Positions 1-5,637 are shown, counted from the first letter of the stretch. The stretch is 6,716 nucleotides of DNA from an uncultured Clostridia bacterium (GCA_937892865.1 CALBJG010000143.1:1-6716), one strand, 5' to 3'. Made by a program: numbers and translations. Notes: a model not told the origin generated them from the letters alone.

Positions 1-25
1 GTGGCCTGCAGCCACTATTTAAATC

Positions 26-42
26 ATTTTGCGAAGCAAAAT
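26..42. repeat. Small hairpin ATTTTGC-gaa-GCAAAAT
   Basis: A perfect 7-bp inverted repeat with a 3-nt loop lies in non-coding DNA at the left edge. A second short dyad, GTGGC-ctgca-GCCAC, occupies 1-15. No strong T-run follows on either strand, so terminator function is doubtful. No gene is visible in 1-206. Confidence 0.4.
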
Positions 43-82
43 ACCTTAATTGTACATTGTGCATTATGCCTTTCGAGCAACA

Positions 83-208
83 GCCCGACAAACCGAATTT
101 GAAGGTATGCATTCTGTTCGTTACCGAGCATTATAGCGGAAGTTTGACTACCGCCAGGGTTGGTAACGAATTGCCTGGCCGGGCATCCGGCCCGACAAAC
201 CGGAATTT
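83..208. repeat. Direct repeat flanking a hairpin-rich segment downstream of sigG
   Basis: GCCCGACAAACCGAATTT at 83-100 recurs as GCCCGACAAACCGGAATTT at 190-208, with a single extra G. The right copy overlaps the sigG stop codon. Between the copies lie a 9-bp inverted repeat (TTCGTTACC 117-125, GGTAACGAA 162-170), a small inner GCGG/CCGC stem (136-139, 151-154) and a GC-rich hairpin GGCCGG-gcat-CCGGCC (177-192). Neither strand shows a T-run after the GC hairpin, so it is not a canonical sigG terminator. It may be the edge of a dispersed intergenic repeat; its identity is unknown. Confidence 0.5.
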
Positions 209-980
209 AACTAATGCACTTTCGCATGGTATTGATAGCGCTTTTTTCCAGCCGGGACACTTGCGCCTGGGAGATCCCCACCATACCGGCTACCTCCATT
301 TGGGTCTTGCCGTCATAAAAGCGCAAAGACAGTATTTGCTTTTCCCGCTTGCCCAATCGCTGAAAGGCATCCCGCAGGGCGATCTGCTCCATCCAGTTAT
401 GCTCAATATTCTTCGTATCCCGCACCTGATCCATCACGGTCAGGGGATCGCCCCCCTCGGCATATACCGGATCGTAAAGACTGATAGGCGCGCATACCGC
501 ATCCAACGCCTCCGCCACATCCTCCCGGGGCAATTGCAACTGGCCTGCCACCTCGTCGATGGTAGGCTCCCTTCCCAACCGCAGAAGCATCGCCTCTTTG
601 CACTGGAGTACCCGGTATGCCACATCCCGGATGGACCGGGAGACCCGGATCGCCGAATTATCCCGAAGGTACCTCCGTACCTCTCCGGCGATCATCGGCA
701 CACCGTAGGTGGAGAAACGCACTTGTTTGGTAGGATCAAAGTTGGCAATGGCTTTCATCAGGCCGATACACCCTACCTGGAACAGATCATCGGGACTTTC
801 GCCCCGTTTTTCAAACCGCTGGATCACCGAAAGCACCAGTCTTAAATTCCCCTCGATGAGTTTCTCCCGGGCTTTTTCATCCCCTTCCTTTGCCCGTTTG
901 AGCAACGCATCCATTTCTACCTGGGACAGAACTTGCAGCCGCGCAGTGTTCACACCGCAGATCTCTACTTTCCCCTGCAT
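207..980 (-). CDS. sigG: RNA polymerase sporulation sigma factor SigG (forespore-specific)
   Basis: Encodes a 257-aa sigma-70 family factor that directs RNA polymerase to late forespore genes during sporulation. The N-terminus KVEICGVNTARL (residues 4-15) is the typical SigG signature. Region 2 spans about 40-110, with GNLRLVLSVIQRF (44-56), DDLFQVGCIGLMKAI (64-78) and RFSTYGVPMIAGEVRRYLRD (88-107). Region 3 is about 115-190. Region 4 is about 205-254, with a helix-turn-helix around KTQMEVAGMVGISQAQVSRLE (225-245). Length is close to the roughly 260 aa of Bacillus SigG, so it looks complete. ATG is at 978-980, preceded by AGGAGG (987-992, minus sense) with 6-nt spacing. SigF is the nearest alternative, but the N-terminal signature argues for SigG. 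It is not next to spoIIGA or sigE; the gene on its upstream side is rpsT, divergent. Residue 43 is Glu where Bacillus SigG has Asn45, a position tied to Gin/CsfB sensitivity. Confidence 0.95.
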   Translation of the reverse strand: MQGKVEICGVNTARLQVLSQVEMDALLKRAKEGDEKAREKLIEGNLRLVLSVIQRFEKRGESPDDLFQVGCIGLMKAIANFDPTKQVRFSTYGVPMIAGEVRRYLRDNSAIRVSRSIRDVAYRVLQCKEAMLLRLGREPTIDEVAGQLQLPREDVAEALDAVCAPISLYDPVYAEGGDPLTVMDQVRDTKNIEHNWMEQIALRDAFQRLGKREKQILSLRFYDGKTQMEVAGMVGISQAQVSRLEKSAINTMRKCIS

Positions 981-1011
981 AAGGTTCCTCCTGTATTTGC
1001 AATGATAAAAT

Positions 1012-1040
1012 CAGTATCCCACGGAGACAAAAAATCATAC
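1012..1040 (-). promoter_or_regulatory. Possible SigF/SigG-type promoter of sigG
   Basis: Read on the minus strand, GTATG (1036-1040) fits the -35 pattern of forespore sigma factors (GHATR). After 16 nt comes GGATACTG (1012-1019), which partly resembles the SigF/SigG -10 element. The predicted start falls about 25 nt before the sigG ATG, just upstream of the AGGAGG site. SigF dependence with SigG autoregulation is established for Bacillus sigG. The -10 match here is partial, so this is a tentative assignment. Confidence 0.4.
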
Positions 1041-1060
1041 GGTTTCCAGTTTTGTGCAAA

Positions 1061-1081
1061 ATCGACAAAAATTTTGTCGCA
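1061..1081. promoter_or_regulatory. Palindrome with two Spo0A-box-like half sites upstream of sigG
   Basis: CGACAAAA-a-TTTTGTCG (1063-1079) is a perfect 8-bp dyad with a 1-nt centre. Each arm carries a near match to the Spo0A box TTTGTCRAA: TTTGTCGAT on the minus strand (1061-1069) and TTTGTCGCA on the plus strand (1073-1081), each with one mismatch. It lies about 20 nt upstream of the proposed sigG -35. Spo0A binding is inferred from the motif alone; another palindrome-binding regulator is equally possible. Confidence 0.4.
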
Positions 1082-1204
1082 ATCGGGCGAAATAAGGGTT
1101 CAGTTGGGCATCAATTATACATTTTGCCAACTTTTTGATGGTTTTTCCCGAAATAATTCCCGGAAAACCGCGGCAACATAACGCCCCACACAGCCGCCTT
1201 TTCT

Positions 1205-1420
1205 TCAACTTTTTCCACTTTTCTCACCCGGGAAGCAAACCTCCGACCGGGGATAATTTTTACCGTTTTTTTGTTGATAACCTTAAGTTTTCCACATTCT
1301 CCACAGGTTTTTCCACAGGTGTTTTCTTTGGAAAAACTTCGATTTTTTTGCCTTTTCAGGTTTACATAAGTTATTTCGACACGTTCCGACAAACCCGCCA
1401 CTTTTTTGCTGTGCAAAACT
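1205..1420. promoter_or_regulatory. Cluster of DnaA-box-like 9-mers
   Basis: Exact matches to TTWTNCACA occur at 1288-1296 and 1309-1317 (plus strand) and 1410-1418 (minus strand); another lies outside at 1053-1061 (minus). One-mismatch sites are TTTTCCACT at 1211-1219, TTCTCCACA at 1297-1305 and minus-strand TTATCAACA at 1272-1280. The core 1272-1317 therefore packs four box-like sites into 46 bp, including a 12-bp-period repeat of TCCACAGGT (1300-1308, 1312-1320). AT-rich, T-run DNA flanks the core on both sides. This resembles DnaA-binding regions such as origins or DnaA-controlled promoters. No dnaA or dnaN gene is visible here. Confidence 0.5.
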
Positions 1421-1533
1421 TTCACAATGCCGATTTTTCCGGTCCGAAAAAAAGGTCTTGACAGCCATTTTTTCTGTCCGTTTCCCCGAAAGCGCCATTC
1501 CATTTGGCTCGCGCTTTTTTCTGCCTGTTTTCC

Positions 1534-1589
1534 AAAAAGGCAAAAAAATAAAAAAAGGTATTGATTTTATGGAAATTAGGCGTTATAAT
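1534..1589 (+). promoter_or_regulatory. Sigma-A promoter of rpsT with upstream A-tracts
   Basis: TTGATT (1561-1566) and a perfect TATAAT (1584-1589) are separated by 17 nt. Just upstream, A-runs at about 1534-1557 look like an UP element, as expected for a highly expressed ribosomal-protein gene. The predicted start near 1596 leaves a leader of about 37 nt, too short for an S20 autoregulatory structure that I could recognise. Confidence 0.8.
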
Positions 1590-1632
1590 GTGTAACTGCG
1601 TAAATTAGAATTGCAGAATAGGAGGTGTCACC

Positions 1633-1896
1633 ATGCCCAACATTAAGTCCTCTAAGAAGGATGTCATCCGTTCCAAAGTTGCTTACGAGAAGAACAAGGC
1701 TGACAAGTCCGAGATGAAGACCGTCATCAAGAAGTTTGAGGCTGCTCTGGAAAGCGGCGAGCGCGCTGCTGCAGAAGTTGCTTACAAGGACGCGATCGTC
1801 ATCGTGGACAAGGCTGTCAACAAGGGTATTCTGCACAAGAATACTGCTGCCCGGAAAAAGAGCAGCATGACCCTGCGGCTGAACAAGCTGGCCTAA
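1633..1896 (+). CDS. rpsT: 30S ribosomal protein S20
   Basis: Encodes an 87-aa, Lys/Ala-rich protein that binds 16S rRNA early in 30S assembly. The N-terminus MPNIKSSKKDVIRS (1-14), the middle KSEMKTVIKKFEAAL (25-39) and the C-terminal HKNTAARKKSSMTLRLNKL (68-86) are standard S20 features, forming the long helical bundle of the family. Length is normal (85-90 aa). The start is fixed by AGGAGGTG (1620-1627), 7 nt from the end of AGGAGG to the ATG. It has its own strong promoter and its own terminator, so it appears monocistronic. It is divergent from sigG and followed by recG in the same direction. I see no anomalies. Confidence 0.97.
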   Translation: MPNIKSSKKDVIRSKVAYEKNKADKSEMKTVIKKFEAALESGERAAAEVAYKDAIVIVDKAVNKGILHKNTAARKKSSMTLRLNKLA

Positions 1897-1915
1897 TTGA
1901 TTTCTCTGAAAATAT

Positions 1916-1961
1916 CTCCTTCCCTTAATGATTGGTATCAGTCATTCGGAAGGAGTTTTTT
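1916..1961 (+). terminator. Rho-independent terminator of rpsT
   Basis: CTCCTTCC (1916-1923) pairs perfectly with GGAAGGAG (1948-1955), and an inner AATGA/TCATT stem (1927-1931, 1942-1946) sits on top. TTTTTT follows at 1956-1961. It begins 20 nt after the rpsT stop codon and separates rpsT from recG. Confidence 0.9.
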
Positions 1962-1970
1962 CATTTTATT

Positions 1971-2073
1971 GGCAGCGGATCTTTTTCCGCAGTGGTGCGT
2001 GGCGGCTGCCTCGAAATACACAAAGTATGTCTTCGGCGCCGCCGCTTCCCTCGGGAAAAAATCTCTCGCTGCC
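1971..2073. repeat. 103-bp imperfect palindrome between rpsT and recG
   Basis: The outer arms GGCAGCG (1971-1977) and CGCTGCC (2067-2073) are perfect complements. They continue with CTTTTTCC (1981-1988) against GGAAAAA (2054-2060). Inner stems are GGCGGC/GCCGCC (2001-2006, 2038-2043), CGAA/TTCG (2012-2015, 2032-2035) and ATAC/GTAT (2016-2019, 2025-2028). As RNA or single-stranded DNA it would fold into one long rod with bulges. It lies past the rpsT terminator and before the recG promoter, with no coding sense. It resembles a dispersed intergenic repeat or miniature inverted-repeat element, but no clear target duplication is visible. Confidence 0.6.
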
Positions 2074-2111
2074 CGTATTTTTTGAAATTTCTACCATTTT
2101 CATTTTTTATA

Positions 2112-2120
2112 TGCTATACT
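2112..2120 (+). promoter_or_regulatory. Extended -10 promoter of recG
   Basis: TGC-TATACT (TG at 2112-2113, hexamer at 2115-2120) fits the extended -10 pattern TGnTATAAT with one mismatch. No good -35 lies at the right distance; TTGAAA at 2082-2087 is 27 nt away. The start would be near 2127, almost on top of the Shine-Dalgarno site AAGGAGGTGA (2128-2137), which gives a very short leader. Confidence 0.5.
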
Positions 2121-2141
2121 ATGTAAAAAGGAGGTGAGACC

Positions 2142-4190
2142 GTGGCGAAATTATCCGACCCCATTACCATACTGAAAGGCGTCGGCCCTACCAAGGCCAA
2201 ACAGTTTGCCAATTTGAACATCTTCACGCTGGAAGATCTGATCTGCCATTTCCCCAGAGGTTACGAAGACCGCACCCGGCTTGTGACCATTGAAAAGTTG
2301 GAAGTGGACAAGCCTGCCTGCTTCAAAGCGATGGTGATGAACACCCCCCGCACCGCCCATATCCGCAAAGGGCTGGATGTGACCAAAGTGCAGGTAGCGG
2401 ACCATACCGCCCGGCTGAATCTCACCTTTTTCAATCAGAAATACGCCATTGATAAGTTGGAATACGGCAAGTCCTACATCTTTTACGGCGCGGTCTCCGG
2501 AGATTTCATCGGCTACTCTATGACCAACCCCACCTTTGAGGCCATCGACAGCCCGCCGATCACCACCCGCCGGGTCCTGCCCCTTTATCCCCTCACCGCC
2601 GGTCTTTCCAATGCGGCGATGCTGAAAGCCGTTCAGCAGGCCCTTGCCATCTGCGATCCCCCTGCAGAAGTCCTGCCTGAGGCAGTACGCCGGGAATATG
2701 ACATCATCTCCGCAGACCGGGCTTACTATGCCATCCACGAGCCTGCCTCTATGGCGGAAGCGGAAATGGCGAAGCGGCGACTGATCTTTGAAGAATTTTT
2801 TGTATTCTCTGCCGGTCTTTCTCTGCTCCGGGCATCCCGGGCGACCAAGAAAGTTCCGCCTTACCAAACCACCGACCTTTCCGCCTTTTATAACGCTCTC
2901 CCCTTTACTCTCACCGGCGCCCAGACCCGGGCCATCGGACAGATCGCCGAAGACCTGGGCAAAGGCGCGCCTATGAATCGACTGGTACAGGGCGATGTGG
3001 GCAGCGGCAAAACGATGGTAGCGGCGGCAAGCGCCTATCTTGCCGTAAAAAACGGACATCAGGCAGCCCTGATGGCGCCTACGGAGATCCTTGCTGAGCA
3101 GCATTTTGCCTCTCTTTCCAAACTGCTTACCCCCCTGGGCATCAACACCGTTCTGCTCACCGGCTCTATGACCCCCAAGCAGAAAAAAACCGCCCGGGAG
3201 TCCATTGAAAACGGCGATGCCCAACTGATCATCGGCACCCACGCCCTGGTTTCGGAAAGCACCGTTTTCCACGATTTGGGGCTTGTGATCACCGACGAAC
3301 AGCACCGCTTCGGCGTGGGACAGCGCTCCGCTCTGTCCGGCAAAGGCACAGACCCTCACCTGCTGGTTATGTCTGCAACGCCCATTCCCCGGACGCTGGC
3401 GCTTCTGATGTATGGCGACCTGGAAGTTTCCATTCTGGATGAACTGCCTCCCGGCAGACAGACAGTGGACAGTTTCCTGGTGGATGAATCCTACCGCTCC
3501 CGGATCAACGCCTTTATTCGCAAACACGTTTCCGAAGGGCATCAGTGTTTCGTGGTCTGTCCCGCTGTGGAAGAAAATGAAGAACTGGGCTTAAAAGCCG
3601 CAACGGTCTGGGCGGAATCCCTGCAAAAAACCGTATTCCCGGACTTGCGGATCGCCCTGATCCACGGACAGATGAAGGGCAGCGAAAAAGAAGCGGTGAT
3701 GACCGCCTTTGCCGCAGGACAGGCCGATGTACTGGTTGCCACTACCGTTATTGAGGTTGGCGTGGATGTACCAAACGCTACCCTGATGGTCATTGAAGAT
3801 GCGGACCGGTTCGGTCTTTCCCAACTCCACCAACTCCGTGGCCGGGTGGGCAGAGGCAGCGCCAAGAGTTTCTGCATCCTCACCTCTCACACCAAAAACC
3901 CCGACACCCTGCAGCGGCTGAAAGCCCTGTGCAAAACCACCGACGGTTTCAAAATCGCGGAAGAAGACCTGCGTCTGCGGGGCCCCGGTGATTTCTTCGG
4001 CAGCCGGCAATCCGGTCTGCCGGTATTCCGTGTTGCCTCGTTAAGTTGTGACCTGCACACCCTCACCCAGGCCCAGCAGGCATCTGCCCGGTGGATTGAC
4101 CGGGAGGGCGCTGCGGACACCCCGGAAAGCCGGAATCTCCGCCGCCGTATCGCCGGCCTGTTTGCCCGGGCCGAAGGCACATTAAACTAA
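2142..4190 (+). CDS. recG: ATP-dependent DNA helicase RecG
   Basis: Encodes a 682-aa superfamily 2 helicase that remodels stalled replication forks and branch-migrates Holliday junctions. The N-terminus has a helix-hairpin-helix-like LKGVGPTKA (11-19), and the OB-fold wedge domain covers about 50-150. Helicase motifs are complete: GDVGSGKT (Walker A, 284-291), APTEILAEQH (312-321), DEQH (Walker B, 385-388), SATPIPRT (411-418), TTVIEVGVDVP (534-544) and QLHQLRGRVGRG (561-572). The TRG-type motif RGPGDFFGSRQSG (613-625) follows. Length equals Bacillus RecG, so it is intact. Translation starts at GTG (2142), chosen because AAGGAGGTGA (2128-2137) sits at ideal distance and MAKLSDPI fits family N-termini. 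It has its own promoter and terminator; the next gene is unrelated. Confidence 0.97.
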   Translation: MAKLSDPITILKGVGPTKAKQFANLNIFTLEDLICHFPRGYEDRTRLVTIEKLEVDKPACFKAMVMNTPRTAHIRKGLDVTKVQVADHTARLNLTFFNQKYAIDKLEYGKSYIFYGAVSGDFIGYSMTNPTFEAIDSPPITTRRVLPLYPLTAGLSNAAMLKAVQQALAICDPPAEVLPEAVRREYDIISADRAYYAIHEPASMAEAEMAKRRLIFEEFFVFSAGLSLLRASRATKKVPPYQTTDLSAFYNALPFTLTGAQTRAIGQIAEDLGKGAPMNRLVQGDVGSGKTMVAAASAYLAVKNGHQAALMAPTEILAEQHFASLSKLLTPLGINTVLLTGSMTPKQKKTARESIENGDAQLIIGTHALVSESTVFHDLGLVITDEQHRFGVGQRSALSGKGTDPHLLVMSATPIPRTLALLMYGDLEVSILDELPPGRQTVDSFLVDESYRSRINAFIRKHVSEGHQCFVVCPAVEENEELGLKAATVWAESLQKTVFPDLRIALIHGQMKGSEKEAVMTAFAAGQADVLVATTVIEVGVDVPNATLMVIEDADRFGLSQLHQLRGRVGRGSAKSFCILTSHTKNPDTLQRLKALCKTTDGFKIAEEDLRLRGPGDFFGSRQSGLPVFRVASLSCDLHTLTQAQQASARWIDREGAADTPESRNLRRRIAGLFARAEGTLN

Positions 4191-4208
4191 TGTTGAATCT
4201 TGCAGCAA

Positions 4209-4236
4209 AAAAGCAGCCCACTGGGCTGCTTTTGTT
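4209..4236. terminator. recG terminator, likely bidirectional
   Basis: AAAAGCAGCCC (4209-4219) pairs over 11 bp with GGGCTGCTTTT (4223-4233) around a 3-nt loop. The plus strand ends in TTTTGTT. The minus strand ends in six T residues (complement of the A-run at 4207-4212), so it could also stop leftward transcription, for example from the XRE remnant. It starts 19 nt after the recG stop. Confidence 0.85.
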
Positions 4237-4240
4237 ATAA
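4229..4240 (+). repeat. Left copy of 12-bp direct repeat bounding the acyltransferase islet
   Basis: CTTTTGTTATAA here is identical to 5626-5637. The copies sit on either side of the AT-rich block with the XRE remnant and the acyltransferase gene. It could be a duplicated insertion target or recombination junction. It is T-rich, so coincidence cannot be excluded. Confidence 0.45.
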
Positions 4241-4285
4241 ATGAGGTGAATTATACGACTAAGTGTAAATGGAAAATTCTCCAAG

Positions 4286-4477
4286 TTACCGATCTTTGAC
4301 AGCAGCAATATAGCGATCCACTATATGCAACAAATATTTAAACTGCATATCAGTAAGTACACTACATCTGTCATTGATCGCACTCTGGCGATCCGTCTTT
4401 GCGCTGCCAAAAATAATTTGATCACTGGAAATACCCAGCGCGATGCAAGCATTCCTCAATGTGCTCACCGTCCTGTG
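4286..4477 (-). pseudogene. Remnant of an XRE-type helix-turn-helix regulator (C-terminal part)
   Basis: On the minus strand an open frame reads from about 4477 (HRT VSTLRNACIALGISSDQIIFG...) to a TAA stop at 4286-4288. The pattern STLRNACIALGISSDQIIFG followed by a region ending QFKYLLHIVDRYIAAVK matches the linker and C-terminal dimerisation part of Clostridia XRE regulators, in which a short HTH is followed by 'LGVSSDYLLFG'. The DNA-binding helices are missing: an in-frame TAG at 4478-4480 and unrelated sequence lie upstream. A GTG at 4466-4468 could start a 60-aa protein, but the Shine-Dalgarno site is weak. I infer a truncated, non-functional gene; family assignment rests on motif memory only. 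Confidence 0.5.
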
Positions 4478-4501
4478 CTATTAGTTTAACTAAATGCAGG
4501 C

Positions 4502-4531
4502 TTGACAAACACAATGCGTTGACTTTATTAT
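4502..4531 (+). promoter_or_regulatory. Sigma-A promoter of the acyltransferase gene
   Basis: A perfect TTGACA (4502-4507) is followed after 18 nt by TATTAT (4526-4531), five of six matches to the -10 consensus. The start would be near 4538, inside the large inverted repeat, giving a leader of about 40 nt. The -35 lies outside the palindrome, while the -10 and start point lie within it. Confidence 0.6.
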
Positions 4532-4567
4532 CACTAATAGCAACGCTATTAGTGATAATAAAGTCAA
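4519..4567. promoter_or_regulatory. Perfect 23-bp inverted repeat overlapping the acyltransferase promoter and SD
   Basis: The arm 4519-4541 (starting TTGACTTTATTATCAC) is exactly complementary to 4545-4567 (ending GTGATAATAAAGTCAA) around the 3-nt centre AAC. It covers the -10, the predicted start point and the first bases of the SD AAGGTGA (4566-4572). As DNA it looks like a large operator; as RNA it would form a 23-bp hairpin next to the SD. No T-run follows, so it is not a terminator. GCTATTAGT in the right arm (4545-4553) also occurs at 4477-4485, next to another small dyad TTAGTT-t-AACTAA (4481-4493). Confidence 0.75.
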
Positions 4568-4578
4568 GGTGATGAATA

Positions 4579-5589
4579 ATGGACAATAAAGCTTGTGTCC
4601 AAATTCCCAGCACACACAAATCATTTTTAGATATCCTGCGAATTATTGCTGCTTGTTCTGTTGTCCTGTTTCATACAATCGGGATTTCAACCAGCAGCGA
4701 TCCAAATGCTCCAGCCGCTTGGAGTGAGATATTGAACGCCTTTGCGCTCGGTTTAAAGTGGCACGTTCCCGTTTTCTTTATCATTACGGGATACCTTTGG
4801 CTGAACAACCAGAAAGTTTGCCATTACGATCAAGTGTCCCGAAACATTTTTCGTTTTCTTGCAGTTTTATTTACATTAGGCTTTTTTTACGCAATGCTTG
4901 AACGGACCTTTGAACTTAAGACAGTTTCTCTAAATGTTTTGTTGCTTTCTGTAACAGATGTTCTGACCGGTACGCTTTGGGATCATATGTATCTGTACAG
5001 CATTATAGGTGTATATCTCCTGCTTCCGGTTATCAAACCGTTTTTTGACAGTCAATCTGTCAAGGCAATTCTTATTTTTGTTGTGTTGCTGTTCGGTTTT
5101 ACAATTCTTGCTCCTTGTGTTTCAGAATGTTCCGGTTATACCGTTCCTATTACTTACCCTATCACCACGCCTATGTTTTATGTGTGCGTCGGAGGGTTAT
5201 TCAGCAAGACCAAAATCAGCCATAAGACAGCATTCGCGATGATTCCCACCGCTGCGTGTGCCTGTGTGTTGCTGTTTACAAAAACCGCAAGCGCTTTTTC
5301 TGAAGTTTGGATAGCTGTCGCAGCAGTTTCTATATTTATAGCTGCGGCGGGATTTGGGAAAGCATATACCGCATCCAAAATAGTGTTACACCTTTCAAAA
5401 CTGACCTTCGGCGTATATTTGCTTCACCCGCTGTTCCTTAATCTAATGGTCAAAGCGCTGCATATATACCCCATGCAATGGTTTCCCCCTCTGTCTGTTC
5501 TTTTGACAACTGTAATTATCTTTTTACTTTCCTCGAGTACGGTATATTTGTTGAGAAAAATCCCTTTTGTCAGAAAATACATTTTGTGA
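4579..5589 (+). CDS. Integral membrane acyltransferase, acyltransferase-3 family (probable surface-glycan O-acyltransferase)
   Basis: Encodes a 336-aa, very hydrophobic protein with about ten membrane segments (roughly 16-36, 52-75, 90-107, 137-153, 162-179, 195-208, 217-234, 241-259, 267-289, 302-324). The opening FLDILRIIAACSVVLFHT (16-33), with Arg21 and the conserved His32, is the family hallmark. WHVPVFFIITGYLWL (61-75), the WDHMYLY loop (134-140) and LTFGVYLLHPLF (275-286) also fit. Such proteins move acetyl or other acyl groups onto sugars of exopolysaccharide, teichoic acid or peptidoglycan at the membrane. No SGNH domain is fused, so substrate cannot be told. The ATG at 4579 is preferred because AAGGTGA (4566-4572) lies 6 nt upstream; an ATG at 4572 leads quickly to a stop. 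Codons favour A/T endings, unlike recG and gpmI, which suggests acquisition by transfer. It stands alone with its own promoter and terminator. Confidence 0.85.
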   Translation: MDNKACVQIPSTHKSFLDILRIIAACSVVLFHTIGISTSSDPNAPAAWSEILNAFALGLKWHVPVFFIITGYLWLNNQKVCHYDQVSRNIFRFLAVLFTLGFFYAMLERTFELKTVSLNVLLLSVTDVLTGTLWDHMYLYSIIGVYLLLPVIKPFFDSQSVKAILIFVVLLFGFTILAPCVSECSGYTVPITYPITTPMFYVCVGGLFSKTKISHKTAFAMIPTAACACVLLFTKTASAFSEVWIAVAAVSIFIAAAGFGKAYTASKIVLHLSKLTFGVYLLHPLFLNLMVKALHIYPMQWFPPLSVLLTTVIIFLLSSSTVYLLRKIPFVRKYIL

Positions 5590-5625
5590 GGGACAGCGCG
5601 TTTTAGATAAACCGGAATCTGAACA

Positions 5626-5637
5626 CTTTTGTTATAA
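5626..5637 (+). repeat. Right copy of 12-bp direct repeat bounding the acyltransferase islet
   Basis: CTTTTGTTATAA is identical to 4229-4240. It lies 37 nt after the acyltransferase stop and before the strong terminator. The TATAAT inside it (5633-5638) has no matching -35 and is probably not a promoter. Confidence 0.45.

Larger units (their letters stand above)
981..1632. other. Long divergent intergenic region between sigG and rpsT
   Basis: About 650 bp without a convincing gene. The open frames here are lysine/phenylalanine-rich by-products of T-runs and resemble no family I know. Going left to right it holds the sigG ribosome-binding site and possible promoter (987-1040), a Spo0A-like palindrome (1061-1081), a dyad GGTTTT/AAAACC (1140-1145, 1164-1169) with no T-run after it, the DnaA-box cluster (1211-1418), a GACAG/CTGTC dyad (1460-1464, 1474-1478), A-tracts (1534-1557) and the rpsT promoter. 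For two genes with short leaders this gap is much longer than needed, which suggests a cis-acting role. Confidence 0.7.

Noticed and set aside
177..192. GC-rich hairpin as the sigG terminator
   Set aside because: No T-run follows on the minus strand.
57..845. 262-aa open frame on the plus strand
   Set aside because: It is antisense to sigG and lacks family motifs; the start has no SD.
1458..1463. Perfect TTGACA as a -35
   Set aside because: No -10-like hexamer lies 16-19 nt downstream; it sits in a small GACAG/CTGTC dyad.
1111..1503. 130-aa Lys-rich open frame (minus) and the overlapping 108-aa Phe-rich frame (plus)
   Set aside because: Both are translations of T-run and DnaA-box repeats, with biased residues, no SD and no known similarity.
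1522..1542. TGCCT/AGGCA hairpin as a terminator
   Set aside because: It is followed by an A-run on the plus strand and GAAAAAA on the minus strand, so there is no T-tract. The A-run is better explained as the rpsT UP element.
1897..2085. 62-aa open frame directly after the rpsT stop
   Set aside because: It runs through the rpsT terminator and the large palindrome and has no SD.
2151..3542. 463-aa open frame on the minus strand
   Set aside because: It is antisense to recG, whose protein matches the family from end to end. The frame stays open because of recG codon bias; it has no SD or recognisable motif.
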